Made by a program: the position numbers and the translations under genes | The notes under the pieces: generated by a model | Database searches by the model: none | Told to the model about the DNA's origin: nothing | What the model saw: only the letters and a program-made list of their open reading frames with translations | In this document: positions 27,241 through 37,605 of the stretch, one piece after another | How positions within the stretch are numbered: the first letter of the stretch is position 1 | How the letters are laid out: each line of letters opens with the position of its first letter | DNA from: an uncultured Oxalobacteraceae bacterium | Lineage (GTDB): Bacteria > Pseudomonadota > Gammaproteobacteria > Burkholderiales > Burkholderiaceae | Length of the DNA: 52,504 bases | Assembly: GCA_946480015.1 (NCBI GenBank) | Contig: CAMLIL010000034.1 | Coordinates: forward strand, 1 to 52,504 | Direction of reading: 5' to 3'

Positions 27241-29238
27241 TCAGTTGACCGTCACGTCCGCATCGGTGACCGACACCACGCGCCCGCCCGCCTGAACCGT
27301 CGCATTCGTGCCGCTGAAACTGATGGCCGGACTGGCGGTACTGCAATCGCTGCGCAGAACCGACACGATCAGGCCCCGGGTGTTCGCCGTGCTATAGGAA
27401 AACTTGTTCCAGTAATGCGGACCAACTGCCACGGTCGGCGCCGGGTAATAGCCGACCGAGGTGCTCTGCGTCAGGGCATCCGGCGAAGCCACCATACCGC
27501 ACATCTCGGCCGGCGCCAGGTCGGCACGGAAGCCATTTGCCGTGCCGGTCAGCGCCACGCTGGTGTGCAGGTTGTACTCATATTTGTGGGCAACAGTGCT
27601 GTCCAGCTGGTCGACGATCACCACCGTGGACGGACGGATGAACACGATGGTGCGCTTGGCCAGCGTCAGCTTGCCGCCAAAGGCCGCGGTGGCATCGCCG
27701 GCGGTGATGTCGTAGGCCGGCGTCTGGATGAACTTGGTCAGCTTGCCGGCGTAGGTGCGCTCGCCCAGACCGGATGCGCCCAGGCTCTGGCCCTGGCCGC
27801 CGTCGAAGGTGATCGCGTTGTGCGCCTTGGTCTGCTTGTAATAATCGCGCCAGTGCGGCGAGTTGTAGTAATCGTAATAGCCACTGTCCATGGCCAGCAC
27901 TTTGCCCTTCGAATACATGACGAAGCCGTTCTGGTCGGCGTGCGAATGATTTACCGAACCGAACGGGCTGCTCTTGAAGAACACCGAGGTGCGCAATCGG
28001 TCGGTCATGGAGCTATGCATCGCGGCCCAGCCGATGACCGGGAAATAGGCGCCGTTCGGCTGGGTCGACGGCAAGGCCAGGCTGCTGCCATACTCGCGCG
28101 GCGACAGGATGATGTGCAGGCGCGCATAGTCCTCGCCGCTCTGCTGCTTGACGTACCAGCGCGACAGGGTGGTGTCGGAACGGTTCATGATGGCCTTGCC
28201 GAAGCGCGCCCATTCCTCGGTACGCGCCACTTCCGCGCCATCGCCGAACACGCCGACCGGGGTGCCGGGCGGCAGCGCGTAGGCGATAAAGCGCGCGAAC
28301 TCGTTCAGCCAGGGCTTCTTATAAAACGGCACGTTCAGCACGCGCTCGATCAGGTCCCAGTAGATCAGCGATTCGCCCGAATCCCACTCCGCATACGAGG
28401 AGCCGTTGGCGAAACCGCCATCCTCGCCGCCCCACGGGCTGACGCTGGCGACGTAGACCGGCAGCGTGGTGCGCAGCCATGCATTGATGGGCGCATGGTC
28501 GCCGCGCACGATCAGCAGCGCGCCGACGAACTTGCCGAGCGCATTGAAGGCGATGGCGTTTTCCGGGTAAGCCTTGACGGTGTCGGGCGTCTTGATCAGG
28601 CCGGCGTTGCCGCAGGTGGTGATGACATCCTTCACCATCGTGCGGTCGGCCGTGGTCATGCCGGCGTACGCGAAGTCGTACGCCAGCGCGAAGAACCAGG
28701 CGTAGTCGCGGGTCTCGGCGACGTCGCCGGTGCAGGCGCGATTGAGCACGGCCGGGCCGAACAGGTTCATGCGGTTGCGCATTTCAGTCAGAAACCATGG
28801 GTCCTTGGTGAAATACCATGCCACCGCCGACTCGGCCATGCCTTCCAGCAGGCGGTCCTGGGCCCACCACGACGCCATGCGGGTGGTGTTGTCGGTCGAG
28901 TTGATCTGGCTGACCAGGGTGCTGCTGACGGTACTGACCGAATTGCGCTTCAGGTAACCCGACAGCGCGGTGATCGAGGTCAGGCGCTCGGCCTTGGTGG
29001 CGGCGGCGATGCCGGCGTAGTCGCTCAGGCCCTTGAACAGGCGCGGGTGGCCCATGACGGGCGTGATGGCGTCGAAATTGTCGATGGCCGTGGACAGTGA
29101 TGTGGGGCTCAGCGCCGTCGTGATCGCGGCGATTTCGGTACTGCTGTAGGTGGTGGCCGGGGCGCTGAACTGGGCCGATGCCACTTGGGCGGCTCCCGCC
29201 AGAACGACGGTCGCCATAACGCTAACTATCTTGTACAT
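27241..29238 (-). CDS. Heparinase II/III family polysaccharide lyase, secreted
   Basis: Protein of 665 residues with a signal peptide (to about ASA, residue 22). The N-terminal half is a helical toroid (DUF4962-like; PVMGHPRLF, WFFALAYDFAYAG). From about residue 390 the heparinase II/III beta-domain shows its hallmark FGSVNHSHADQNGFVMYSKG with the conserved histidines, then HWRDYYKQTKAHNAITFDG. Lyases of this class cleave uronic-acid polysaccharides by beta-elimination; which one (alginate, rhamnogalacturonan, glycosaminoglycan or other) cannot be told. AGGAG lies 8 nt before the ATG. The gene is 27 nt behind phhB but unrelated in function. Confidence 0.88.
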   Translation of the reverse strand: MYKIVSVMATVVLAGAAQVASAQFSAPATTYSSTEIAAITTALSPTSLSTAIDNFDAITPVMGHPRLFKGLSDYAGIAAATKAERLTSITALSGYLKRNSVSTVSSTLVSQINSTDNTTRMASWWAQDRLLEGMAESAVAWYFTKDPWFLTEMRNRMNLFGPAVLNRACTGDVAETRDYAWFFALAYDFAYAGMTTADRTMVKDVITTCGNAGLIKTPDTVKAYPENAIAFNALGKFVGALLIVRGDHAPINAWLRTTLPVYVASVSPWGGEDGGFANGSSYAEWDSGESLIYWDLIERVLNVPFYKKPWLNEFARFIAYALPPGTPVGVFGDGAEVARTEEWARFGKAIMNRSDTTLSRWYVKQQSGEDYARLHIILSPREYGSSLALPSTQPNGAYFPVIGWAAMHSSMTDRLRTSVFFKSSPFGSVNHSHADQNGFVMYSKGKVLAMDSGYYDYYNSPHWRDYYKQTKAHNAITFDGGQGQSLGASGLGERTYAGKLTKFIQTPAYDITAGDATAAFGGKLTLAKRTIVFIRPSTVVIVDQLDSTVAHKYEYNLHTSVALTGTANGFRADLAPAEMCGMVASPDALTQSTSVGYYPAPTVAVGPHYWNKFSYSTANTRGLIVSVLRSDCSTASPAISFSGTNATVQAGGRVVSVTDADVTVN

Positions 29239-29328
29239 GTTGCCTACTCCTCTTCATGCCGCCTGGACGACGTATTGCTGTCTGGATCGATTGCGCGGCT
29301 TGAGTCGGTGTCAATACCGCAAGGAAAT

Positions 29329-29344
29329 ATATCCTCATGGATAT
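29329..29344. promoter_or_regulatory. Inverted repeat upstream of the lyase gene
   Basis: ATATCC and GGATAT are separated by TCAT, forming a perfect 16-bp inverted repeat 91 nt before the lyase start. On the minus strand a TTGACA follows about 15 nt downstream of it, which could be a -35, but no good -10 is found. Another short symmetric stretch, ATGATCAT, lies at 29350-29357. The 227-nt gap holds nothing else I can name. Confidence 0.3.
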
Positions 29345-29465
29345 TCTCAATGATCATGAGCAATTTTGCGACACAGACCCTGCAATTTCGCAAGATCACG
29401 CAACATATTTCAGAGGGGAAATGTGGTCAGCGACACAAGCGCGCGGGCGGAAGGGAGTAGGGAAA

Positions 29466-30386
29466 TCAGGCTGTGACCGATCTTCTGTAGTTGGTGATGT
29501 CGCGCAGCGGCGGTGCACCAAACAGGCGGTTGTATTCGCGGTTAAATTGCGACGGGCTCTCGTAGCCCACATGAAACGCAGCGGTGGCCGCTTCCACGCG
29601 CTCTTCCAGCATCAGGCGGCGCGCCTCCTGCAGGCGCAGCTGTTTTTGGAACTGCAGCGGGCTTACCGCCGTCATCGTGCGGAAGTGGTGATAGAAGGTC
29701 GACGGACTCATGCACACACGCGAGGCCAGCTCATCGATGGAGACCGACAAGCGAAAGTTTTCCTTCAGCCAAGTGATCGCCTGCGCAATCTGATGCGTCT
29801 GGCTACCTGCCGAGGCCATCTGCCGCAAGCGCTCGCCGTGGTCGCCGGTCAGCAAACGGTACAAGATTTCGCGCTGGATCATTGGCGCCAGGATCGGGAT
29901 ATCGCGCTCGTCGGAGAGCAAATCGATCAAGCGCTGAAATGCGGCCAGCAAGGGCAGCGTAACGCCTGAGATAGCCACCCCGCGGCCGGACGGCTGGCGG
30001 GGCGGCGCTGGCAGACGGGTATCGAGGATGAGCTGCGACAGCTCGCGCTGGTCCAGTTTCAGCGCCAGGCCCAGATACGGCATGTCCGCGGTGGCTTCAA
30101 TGATATGCACCATGCCCGGCACGTGCACGGACGTCACCAGGTAGTTGTTGGCGTCATAGACGAAGGTTTCATCGCCCACCGATACGCTCTTGCGTCCTTG
30201 GGCGACAAGGCAGACGCTGGGCTCGTACGTGATGCTCAGCGGCTCGGTCGGCCCGTCGTGGCGAAACAGCGTCAGGCCTGGAATGGGACCGGTTGCCGGA
30301 CGGCCGTGCGCTGCGAAGCGCGCGATGCTCTTCCCCAAGGCCTGGAGTGCCTGCCGGCCTTCGCTATTTTCATCAACCCACACCAT
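29466..30386 (-). CDS. AraC family transcriptional regulator
   Basis: Regulator of about 306 residues with an N-terminal AraC_N/cupin-like domain (about 40-190) and a C-terminal double helix-turn-helix (about 205-300; [25 protein letters not shown] and [22 protein letters not shown]). The start is uncertain: the ATG at 30386 has AAAGGAG just before it, while the ATG at 30404 and the TTG at 30410 are also in frame. It lies about 83 nt downstream of the IorB-type gene on the same strand and may be co-transcribed. Regulators of this subgroup often control nearby oxidoreductases, so the molybdoenzyme is its likely target. Confidence 0.9.
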   Translation of the reverse strand: MVWVDENSEGRQALQALGKSIARFAAHGRPATGPIPGLTLFRHDGPTEPLSITYEPSVCLVAQGRKSVSVGDETFVYDANNYLVTSVHVPGMVHIIEATADMPYLGLALKLDQRELSQLILDTRLPAPPRQPSGRGVAISGVTLPLLAAFQRLIDLLSDERDIPILAPMIQREILYRLLTGDHGERLRQMASAGSQTHQIAQAITWLKENFRLSVSIDELASRVCMSPSTFYHHFRTMTAVSPLQFQKQLRLQEARRLMLEERVEAATAAFHVGYESPSQFNREYNRLFGAPPLRDITNYRRSVTA

Positions 30387-30469
30387 TCGCTCCTTTGGCG
30401 CCATGCTCAACAGCAGTCAGCATATCGTCAAATTCACCATCAGAACAAGGTGCCGCCCCCTGCGCTCCA

Positions 30470-32659
30470 TCAGGCCTTGAGCTCTTCGGTGCTGAACGGC
30501 AGGCGGCGCAGGCGCTTGCCGGTCGCCGCAGCGATCGCGTTGGCCAGCGCCGGCGCCAGCGGTGGAACACCGGGCTCGCCGATGCCGGTCGGCTTCTCGG
30601 CCGAAGGGACGATGTGCACCTCGACCTTCGGCATCTCATTGATGCGTATCGGCGCGTAGTCGTGGAAGTTGGACTGCTCGACGACGCCATCCTTGAGGGT
30701 GATCGCGCCGTGCAGGGCCGCCGACAGCGCGAAGCCCACAGCGCCCTCGACCTGGGCACGCACGTTGTCGGGATTGACGGCGATGCCGCAATCGACGGCG
30801 CACACGATCCGGTCGACCCGCACGCCGCCGTCGGCGTCGACCGTGACCTCGGCCACCTGGGCGACAAAGGAATGGAACGACTCATGCACCGCCACGCCGC
30901 GTCCGCGCCTGCCGCCCTGCTTCGCTGCCGCCAGCGGCTTGCCCCAGCCGGCCCGCTCGGCCGCCAGCTTGAGCACACCGGCATGGCGCGGGTGCTTGTC
31001 AAGCAGCGCAAGGCGGAATGCCACCGGGTCCTGGCCGGCCGCCACCGCGACTTCGTCCAGAAAGGTCTCGGTCGAAAAAGCCGTGTGCGTGGAGCCAACC
31101 GAGCGCCACCAGAGGACCGGCACGCCGATATTGGTGGGCGTATGCAGGTCGACCAGCTGGTTGGGGATGGTGTAAGGCAGATTGGCCGCCCCTTCCACCG
31201 ATACCGGATCGATACCATCCTTGACCATCATGGCGAAGGGCGAACCGGTCAGGATCGACTGCCCCACCAGACGATGGCGCCAGCCGATCAGGCGATTCTG
31301 CCCATCGAGCGCCGCCTCCAGCGCGTGATGGAACGCTGGCCGGTAGTAACCGGCTTTGGTGTCGTCCTCGCGCAGCCGCACCAGTTTAACGGGCGCGCGG
31401 CCCTTGACGGCCTGGGCGACGCTGACCGCTTCCAGCAGGTAGTCCGAATCCTTGCTGCCGCGCCGGCCGAAGCTGCCGCCTGCGTACAGCATGTGGATCG
31501 TCACCTGCTCCGGCTGGATGCCGAGCTGCCTGGCGATATTGACCTGGTCGATCGTCTGCATCTGCTCGCCGTTCCAGATTTCGCAGCCATCCTTCGACAG
31601 CCGCACGACGCAGTTCATTGGTTCCATCGCCGCATGGGCGAGGTAGGGGAAATCGTAGGCGGCCCGCAGCACGCGCACCGGCTGCGCGAACGCGCTATCC
31701 GGATCGCCTGCTTTGTGCGCGACCACGCCGGGGGATTTCGCCAGTTCACGGTACTGCGCGAAAATCTGCTCGGTCCCGAGCTTGAACGCGTCCGACTCGT
31801 CCCACTCGACCTGCAGCGCGTCGCGTCCGCGCTTTGCGCTCCAGGTATCTTTCGCCACGACGGCGACACCAGCCGGTATCCGCACCACGTCGACCACCCC
31901 CTTGACCGCCTTGGCTTTGGCCGCATCGAAGGATTTGACCTTGGCGCCGAAACGCGGCGGGTGGGCGACCACGGCGGTGAGCATGCCGGGCAAATGGACG
32001 TCCTGGGTGAACTGCGCCTTACCGTTGGTCTTGTCGGCCATGTCCTTGCGCGGCGCGCGTTTGCCGATCAGTTTGAAATCCTTGGGGTCCTTGAGCCGCA
32101 CTTGCGCCGGAACCGGTTGTTGCGCCGCTGCCGCCGCCAGCTGGCCGAAACTGGCCTTGCGCTGCGAACGCGCGTGCACGACCATGCCTTCGCTCACGCC
32201 AATCTCGTCCGCCGGAACCTGCCACTGCCCGGCCGCCGCCGCGATCAGCATGGCGCGCGCCGAAGCGCCGGCCTGGCGCAATTGCTCCCACGAGTTGGCG
32301 ATCGCCGTACTGCCGCCGGTTCCCTGCGTCGGCCCCCAGAACACATTGTTGTAGCGTTTGGCGTCGGCTGGCGCGCCCTCGACGCGCACTTGCGACCAGG
32401 CGGCATCGAGTTCCTCGGCGACGATGGTGGCCAGGCCGGTATAGGTGCCCTGGCCCATTTCGATGTGCTTGGAAATCACCGTCACCGTGTTGTCGGCGCC
32501 GACGCGCAGGAAGGCGTTCGGTTCGAACGGCGCCGCCGCGCCGGCACGCTCGGCGGTGGCGCTCGACGCCGAGGGCAAATAGACAGCCAGGGTCAGCCCT
32601 GCCGCGTCGCGCAGGAAGCGGCGGCGGCTGTCGTTCTCGATACGAATCGTAATCGTCAT
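30470..32659 (-). CDS. iorB: Molybdopterin-binding subunit of an isoquinoline 1-oxidoreductase-type enzyme
   Basis: Large subunit of the xanthine oxidase family, about 729 residues, likely oxidising an aldehyde or N-heterocycle at the molybdenum centre. A twin-arginine signal ([11 protein letters not shown]) near residue 10 predicts folded export to the periplasm. Typical segments include [39 protein letters not shown] and the C-terminal [17 protein letters not shown], whose Glu matches the catalytic residue of the family. AAGGAG precedes the ATG by 6 nt, 13 nt after the small subunit. No cytochrome or accessory subunit gene is adjacent, so the electron acceptor is not visible. Confidence 0.9.
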   Translation of the reverse strand: MTITIRIENDSRRRFLRDAAGLTLAVYLPSASSATAERAGAAAPFEPNAFLRVGADNTVTVISKHIEMGQGTYTGLATIVAEELDAAWSQVRVEGAPADAKRYNNVFWGPTQGTGGSTAIANSWEQLRQAGASARAMLIAAAAGQWQVPADEIGVSEGMVVHARSQRKASFGQLAAAAAQQPVPAQVRLKDPKDFKLIGKRAPRKDMADKTNGKAQFTQDVHLPGMLTAVVAHPPRFGAKVKSFDAAKAKAVKGVVDVVRIPAGVAVVAKDTWSAKRGRDALQVEWDESDAFKLGTEQIFAQYRELAKSPGVVAHKAGDPDSAFAQPVRVLRAAYDFPYLAHAAMEPMNCVVRLSKDGCEIWNGEQMQTIDQVNIARQLGIQPEQVTIHMLYAGGSFGRRGSKDSDYLLEAVSVAQAVKGRAPVKLVRLREDDTKAGYYRPAFHHALEAALDGQNRLIGWRHRLVGQSILTGSPFAMMVKDGIDPVSVEGAANLPYTIPNQLVDLHTPTNIGVPVLWWRSVGSTHTAFSTETFLDEVAVAAGQDPVAFRLALLDKHPRHAGVLKLAAERAGWGKPLAAAKQGGRRGRGVAVHESFHSFVAQVAEVTVDADGGVRVDRIVCAVDCGIAVNPDNVRAQVEGAVGFALSAALHGAITLKDGVVEQSNFHDYAPIRINEMPKVEVHIVPSAEKPTGIGEPGVPPLAPALANAIAAATGKRLRRLPFSTEELKA

Positions 32660-32672
32660 GGAAGCTCCTTGT

Positions 32673-33131
32673 TTAGGCCAGCGACTTCGCCGCCTCGTGG
32701 ATGGCGGCGCGGATGCGGACGTAGGTGGCACAACGGCAGATGTTGCCGCCCATGGCATTGTCGATGTCGGCATCTGACGGTTTGCGGTTGTGCGCCAGCA
32801 GCGCCGTGGCGCTCATGATCTGGCCCGACTGGCAGTAGCCGCACTGGGCAACGTCCAGCTTGCGCCAGGCTTCCTGCACCGCCTTGCCGACCTTGCCCTG
32901 ATGAACGGCTTCGACCGTCGCAATCTTCTTGCCGGCGGCGGCCGACAGCGGGGTGCTGCAGGAGCGCACCGGCTGGCCGTCGAGATGCACCGTGCAGGCC
33001 CCGCACAGACCCAGGCCGCAGCCGTATTTGGTGCCGGTCAGTTGCAGCGTGTCGCGCAGCACCCACAGTAGCGGCGTGTCGGGTTCGGCATCGACGCGGG
33101 TGGTCTTGCCGTTGATGGTTAGCGTGGCCAT
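32673..33131 (-). CDS. iorA: [2Fe-2S] subunit of the IorAB-type oxidoreductase
   Basis: Electron-transfer subunit of 152 residues. The plant-type ferredoxin cysteines lie in [21 protein letters not shown] (about 38-60) and the second cluster cysteines in QCGYCQSGQ and NICRCATY (about 97-140), both complete. No Tat signal is present, so it would travel with the Tat-targeted large subunit. GGAGC lies 7 nt before the ATG; the frame is open 11 codons further upstream. It leads an iorA-iorB pair, perhaps including the araC gene. Confidence 0.92.
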   Translation of the reverse strand: MATLTINGKTTRVDAEPDTPLLWVLRDTLQLTGTKYGCGLGLCGACTVHLDGQPVRSCSTPLSAAAGKKIATVEAVHQGKVGKAVQEAWRKLDVAQCGYCQSGQIMSATALLAHNRKPSDADIDNAMGGNICRCATYVRIRAAIHEAAKSLA

Positions 33132-33257
33132 GTGCGAGCTCCAGAAGAGATATCGATGAATCAATATTCTGGCGGCACGAGCACCATGGCCGGTATCACA
33201 ATCCTATGGCATTCTTGCCTGATTCTCCGGGCGGGGCGAACAATTGGCTCGGCGTCG

Positions 33258-34889
33258 CTACAACGCATCTTCCGGCATGTTGCCGATTTTCACTTTTCTG
33301 GCCTTGGCATCCTCTGGCATCGCGCCGGTCCGCTGAATACGCAAGGCGATATACGGCTTGCCCGGCAGCTTGATGACCCGCTTGTCTTTATCGGCGACGT
33401 TGTAGCGGACCAGATCGCCAATTTCAAAAGTTTCGGCCACTGGGGTGATCGTCATATCCCAGCTGTCGATGACATCGGCCTTGAACTTCATGCCCTTCTT
33501 CAGTTCGCCGGCGGGCAGCACAAAGGGCCACTGCTTCGGCTTCTCGTCGCCGAAGTAATACAAATAGTATTCGCCAGCCTTGCCGGCCGCGTTCATCACA
33601 AAAGCCTGGTCGATCGGCTTGAGCCCGTCGGGCGGACCTGCCTCCACGATCGTTCTCAAAAACCCGATCCGTTCCGGACTGGTGCCGGCCAGGTGCCCGC
33701 CTCCGCCTATCCATGCATTGTCCAGGATCTCGCCATGGGTCGCGTACGCCCCGCCGGTCAGGGCAATCCAGAACCGGCGCGTCATTTCTTCCCCGCTGAG
33801 CTGCCCCCAGCGGCTTGAGGAATTGCCCTCGTAATTGATCTCATCATGCACGATGGGCTTGCGGTAGATGTCCCGCAGCAAAGGGGAAACGCCGAACACC
33901 TTGACCGCGTTGTAGTACTGCAAGCTCACGTGGGTCACCCACGGCTTGTTGTAGTCATAGATGCGGTCGGCATTGTGGATCGAGCGCAGATGCCCGTACG
34001 GATCATACTTCTGGACCAGCTGGAAATAGCGGTCAAAGTCCTCGTCGCTCAGGTGCTTGATATAGCTGTTTTCATTGGCCAGGCTCCACCAGATGTTTTG
34101 AAACGCGGCGAAGCGGGCGACCATGTAACGTATAAAGCGCTGGTTGGTTGCATCGCTGGTCGTATCGAATCCCCATTGCCCCTTGTCGTAAGGGCGGAAC
34201 AGGATGAGATCCACCTGGATGCCCAGGTCGCTCAGGCGTTTCACGTCCCGTTCGAGACCTTGAAAGTACACGGGATTGAAACGCGAGAAGTCGAAATCCG
34301 CCCTGCCTGTACCTACAAACGGAAACTCGGTCAATTTTCCCGGCCCGGCGATATAGCTTGGGTTATAGGGAGGCACGGCCAGCATGCGGGCTTTGTTGAA
34401 CGGCGCCGCCTTGAGCGTGGCCAGGGTTTCCAGCTTTTTCGCTTCGGACTGGAACGCCCACTCATAAATGGTGGTCCCAAAGGGGTAGAACCGGGTGCCG
34501 TCCGCGTGCGCAAAATGGTGGATATTGACGACCCGCACCGGCCCTTTGTTGTTGCTCTCAACGCAAACGAAGCTGCCTGTCTTGTTATCCAGATCGGGAT
34601 GGTTGCTGCGCGTGACGTAGGTCCATTCCCCGGCGCTGGGCGGCATGAATCGCACCTTGTAGACGCCGTTGCCGTCGTAAAAACCTTCGGGTGTAAACGC
34701 GTCCGTGCCGCGCTTGAAGGTGGCGCTCAGTTCGAGGTTGGCAAAGGGATTGCCGCCATGCGCCCCGTTCAGGGCGACTTCATATACGCCGTACTTCTCC
34801 ACCCGCTCCTGCGCCATGCAGTTGCCGCAAAATTCAAGGAGGAACAACAAACAGGCATGAATGGCTTTAATTGGAACTCCACGAAACAA
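33258..34889 (-). CDS. Secreted glycoside hydrolase with DUF5060, DUF4038 and DUF5605 domains
   Basis: Protein of 543 residues with a signal peptide (KAIHACLLFLLEFCGNCMA). The N-terminal DUF5060 beta-sandwich (about 28-115) is followed by a DUF4038 TIM barrel (about 120-420), related to the GH140 apiosidase group, and a DUF5605-like C-terminal domain (about 440-530). The likely acid/base Glu is in WWSLANENSY and the nucleophile Glu in IVHDEINYEG. The substrate is probably a plant cell-wall side chain, but this is by family only. The start is a TTG with no clear ribosome binding site. Base use is less GC-rich than in its neighbours. Confidence 0.85.
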   Translation of the reverse strand: MFRGVPIKAIHACLLFLLEFCGNCMAQERVEKYGVYEVALNGAHGGNPFANLELSATFKRGTDAFTPEGFYDGNGVYKVRFMPPSAGEWTYVTRSNHPDLDNKTGSFVCVESNNKGPVRVVNIHHFAHADGTRFYPFGTTIYEWAFQSEAKKLETLATLKAAPFNKARMLAVPPYNPSYIAGPGKLTEFPFVGTGRADFDFSRFNPVYFQGLERDVKRLSDLGIQVDLILFRPYDKGQWGFDTTSDATNQRFIRYMVARFAAFQNIWWSLANENSYIKHLSDEDFDRYFQLVQKYDPYGHLRSIHNADRIYDYNKPWVTHVSLQYYNAVKVFGVSPLLRDIYRKPIVHDEINYEGNSSSRWGQLSGEEMTRRFWIALTGGAYATHGEILDNAWIGGGGHLAGTSPERIGFLRTIVEAGPPDGLKPIDQAFVMNAAGKAGEYYLYYFGDEKPKQWPFVLPAGELKKGMKFKADVIDSWDMTITPVAETFEIGDLVRYNVADKDKRVIKLPGKPYIALRIQRTGAMPEDAKARKVKIGNMPEDAL

Positions 34890-35006
34890 GCACCGAAGGG
34901 CGTTTTAGAATGCCACGGCCTGAAGCTGCACATCACTGCCCTCGATTATCGCGGATCCAATTCCCGTTAGCGGCATGAAGCGCTCAACGGCGTTCTGCCC
35001 GTGCCT

Positions 35007-35507
35007 TCATTGCTCGTCATAAATCGAAGGCGGCATCACACGCGCGACATCGAGCAGGATCACGAACTTGCCATTGACCTTGCCCATGCCCTCGATGAAA
35101 TCGGTCGGGATGTTGGCACCGAACGCCGGCGCCGGTTCGATGTCGGCCGCCGCGATTTCCAGCACCGCGCTGACCGAATCGACCAGCACCCCGAGCACCT
35201 GCTGCCCGCCGCCGATGTCAACTTCGACGATCACGATGCAAGTGCGCTTGGTCGCTTCGCTTGCCTGCCGTCCGAAGCGCACCGCCAGGTCCAGTATCGG
35301 CACCACCGCGCCGCGCAGGTTGATCACTCCGCGTATGCTGGCCGGCATCATCGGTACCGTGGTCAGGCCGCTGTATTCGATGATTTCCTTGATCGCCAGG
35401 ATGCCGATGGCGAACATTTCACCGCCCAGCATGAAGGTCAGATATTGCGTGCGCTCCGCCGTCGCGCCACGCGCGCGCTGATGATTCGCCTGTGCCAACG
35501 CATTCAT
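35007..35507 (-). CDS. cheW: CheW-type chemotaxis coupling protein
   Basis: CheW-domain protein of about 166 residues linking receptors to CheA. Family features are visible: QYLTFMLGGEMFAIGILAIKEIIEY at about 20-45, the central GVINLRGAVVPILDLAVRFG, and IDxV-like VLVDSVSAVLEI. It is last in the row of che genes, 5 nt behind the MCP. GAGGG stands 8 nt from the ATG at 35507 and only 2 nt from the ATG at 35513, so the former is preferred. CheA is absent from the window. Confidence 0.93.
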   Translation of the reverse strand: MNALAQANHQRARGATAERTQYLTFMLGGEMFAIGILAIKEIIEYSGLTTVPMMPASIRGVINLRGAVVPILDLAVRFGRQASEATKRTCIVIVEVDIGGGQQVLGVLVDSVSAVLEIAAADIEPAPAFGANIPTDFIEGMGKVNGKFVILLDVARVMPPSIYDEQ

Positions 35508-35518
35508 CGCCATCGCCC

Positions 35519-37156
35519 TCAGAAACGGGTGAATTCCGCTTCGTCCGGCGCATGGTCCGCCGCCAGCGCCAGATTGCCCGCTGCCTTCATGTGCTGCGGG
35601 CGCGTGCGTACCGCCAGCGCCGCCTTGCGCACCGGCGCCACGCTCGCCCCGCGCCCGGCCTCCAGCTTGAAGAAGCTCATCGACCGCTGCAGCTGTTCGG
35701 CCTGGCTACTCATTTCCTCCGCCGTCGCCGCCAGCTCTTCACTGGCCGACGCGTTCTGCTGCGTGGTCTGGTTCAGCTGCCCCACCGCCACATTGATCTG
35801 TCCGACCCCGGACGATTGCTCCTGCGACGCCGCCGCGATCTCCTGCACCAGGTCCGAGGTCTTGCGGATGTTCGGCACCAGCGTGCCCAGCATCTGTCCG
35901 GCGCGCTCGGCCATGTCCACGCTGCCGGCCGCCACTTCGCCGATTTCCTGCGCCGCCACCTGGCTGCGCTCGGCCAGCTTGCGCACCTCGGCGGCCACCA
36001 CCGCAAAACCCTTGCCGTGCTCGCCGGCACGGGCCGCCTCGATCGCCGCATTCAGCGCCAGCAGGTTGGTCTGGTACGCAATGTCGTCGATGATGACGAT
36101 CTTTTTCGCGATCTGCCGCATCGCCGCCACCGTCGCCGCCACCGCCTCGCCGCCCTCGGCCGCTTCCACCGCCGCCTTGCCAGCCATGCCGTCGGTGACC
36201 TTGGCGTTCTCGGTGTTCTGGGCGATCGAGGCCGTCATCTGCTCAATCGCCGCGCTGGTCTCTTCCACGCCGGCGGCCTGTTCGCTCGATGCCTGCGACA
36301 GCGACTGCGCGGTCGCGCTCACTTCTTCCGACGCGGACGACAAGGCTTGCGCGCCGCTGCTCACTTCCGCGACCACCTGCGACAGCCTGGCGATCATGTT
36401 CCCCATCGATTGCAGCAACTGGCCGGTCTCGTCCTTCGCCGTCGTTTCGATCTTCACCGTCAGGTCGCCCTGCGCCAGGCGATCGGCAGTGTTCACCGCG
36501 GTTTTCAATGGCTGGGTAATGCTGCGCACGATCACCCACGCAAAGACGATCGCCAGCGCAAAGGAAAGCGCACCGAGCAGCATCATGAAATTGCGCCCCT
36601 CGCCATAGCTTGCGCTTGCCGTCCTGCCGGACGCCGTCATCAGCTCGGATTGAAATTCGACCAGATCCTTGACGGCGTTTTGATACGCCCGCAACAGGGG
36701 GCGCAATTCGGACGCCAGATAGACTTCCGCCTCATCCCTCTTGTTGTCTTCGACAAGCCGGTTCAGCTTGTCTTGTCCGGTAATGTATCTGCTGCGCTCA
36801 TCCACGATCTTTTGCAGCAACTCCTTGCCGCGCGGCTGCGCCACCGTCCGTTTCAGCTCATCCATGGCGTCGCTCACCTGCTTGCGCGCAAGCCGCATGC
36901 GTTCCATGTGCTGTTTCCGCTCGCTGCCGTCGTCGTCGAGCAGCATGTCGCGCATGACCAGGGCGATTTCATTGGTGGCGGCAGTAATGGCAGTGGCATT
37001 CTGTACTTTGGGCCACTTGTCATTGACCATATCGAGAACGGCATTGTTCATGCTTCCGAGCCGCAAGATGCCGACCGCGTTGATACAAAACATCAATACC
37101 ACTATGGTCCCGAACCCAAGCCCAAGACGCGTCGCTATTTTCATGTTTCCAAACAT
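35519..37156 (-). CDS. Methyl-accepting chemotaxis protein with four-helix-bundle sensor and CheR-docking tail
   Basis: Transmembrane receptor of 545 residues. It has membrane helices at about 12-32 and 193-213, a periplasmic four-helix-bundle (4HB_MCP) between them, HAMP at about 213-268 and the MCP signalling domain to about 500 with [30 protein letters not shown] at the tip. The last five residues, EFTRF, fit the x-[FWY]-x-x-[FWY] pentapeptide that tethers CheR and CheB, on a flexible linker as expected. It is followed by cheW and preceded 59 nt away by cheY. The ligand is unknown. Confidence 0.95.
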   Translation of the reverse strand: MFGNMKIATRLGLGFGTIVVLMFCINAVGILRLGSMNNAVLDMVNDKWPKVQNATAITAATNEIALVMRDMLLDDDGSERKQHMERMRLARKQVSDAMDELKRTVAQPRGKELLQKIVDERSRYITGQDKLNRLVEDNKRDEAEVYLASELRPLLRAYQNAVKDLVEFQSELMTASGRTASASYGEGRNFMMLLGALSFALAIVFAWVIVRSITQPLKTAVNTADRLAQGDLTVKIETTAKDETGQLLQSMGNMIARLSQVVAEVSSGAQALSSASEEVSATAQSLSQASSEQAAGVEETSAAIEQMTASIAQNTENAKVTDGMAGKAAVEAAEGGEAVAATVAAMRQIAKKIVIIDDIAYQTNLLALNAAIEAARAGEHGKGFAVVAAEVRKLAERSQVAAQEIGEVAAGSVDMAERAGQMLGTLVPNIRKTSDLVQEIAAASQEQSSGVGQINVAVGQLNQTTQQNASASEELAATAEEMSSQAEQLQRSMSFFKLEAGRGASVAPVRKAALAVRTRPQHMKAAGNLALAADHAPDEAEFTRF

Positions 37157-37215
37157 TGGTGTCCCCTTCGATTGTTATGCATTTGCCGCTGCGGCGCCGG
37201 ATTGCTGGATCAGCT

Positions 37216-37584
37216 TTAGGGCAAGATTAACTTCTGCACCGCACTGATCAGCAGGTCCGGCTTGAACGGCTTGACCAGCCATGCCTTTGCGCCGGCTTCC
37301 TGGCCCTCGCGTTTCTTGGCGTCCTGGGATTCCGTGGTGAGCATGAGGACCGGCGTGAACTTGTAGCTGGGAAGCTGCTTCACCGCCTTCAGGAAGCTGA
37401 TGCCATCCATATTCGGCATGTTGACATCGCTGATGATGAGATGAATCCTTTGCCCAGTGAGCTTGGACAGCGCATCCTTGCCGTCGCAGCCTTCGAGCAC
37501 GTCATAGCCGGCGGTCTTGAGCGCAATGGCGACGACTTGGCGAAAGGTGGCGGAGTCGTCCACTATTAAGATGGTTTTTGCCAT
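37216..37584 (-). CDS. cheY: CheY-like single-domain response regulator
   Basis: Stand-alone receiver of 122 residues. The phospho-acceptor Asp is in LIISDVNMPNMDG (about 53), the acidic pair in IVDDSAT (about 8-9), the switch Thr in MLTTES and the Lys in VKPFKP. It probably carries chemotaxis signals to the motor or acts as a phosphate sink. GAGGT lies 4 nt before the ATG. It sits 21 nt downstream of the MCP-like gene and before the 4HB receptor, so the set is read as one operon. Confidence 0.94.
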   Translation of the reverse strand: MAKTILIVDDSATFRQVVAIALKTAGYDVLEGCDGKDALSKLTGQRIHLIISDVNMPNMDGISFLKAVKQLPSYKFTPVLMLTTESQDAKKREGQEAGAKAWLVKPFKPDLLISAVQKLILP

Positions 37585-37605
37585 GGTACCTCGGAATATG
37601 GGTTC

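Noticed and set aside
27380..27400. TAGGAAAACTTG resembling the block A/B box
   Set aside because: It lies inside the lyase coding region, lacks the CCTA half and the distal motif, and is probably chance.
26914..33131. Idea that PhhB serves the IorAB molybdoenzyme
   Set aside because: Some PhhB relatives do affect molybdopterin enzymes, but three unrelated genes or gaps separate them and no shared promoter is seen.
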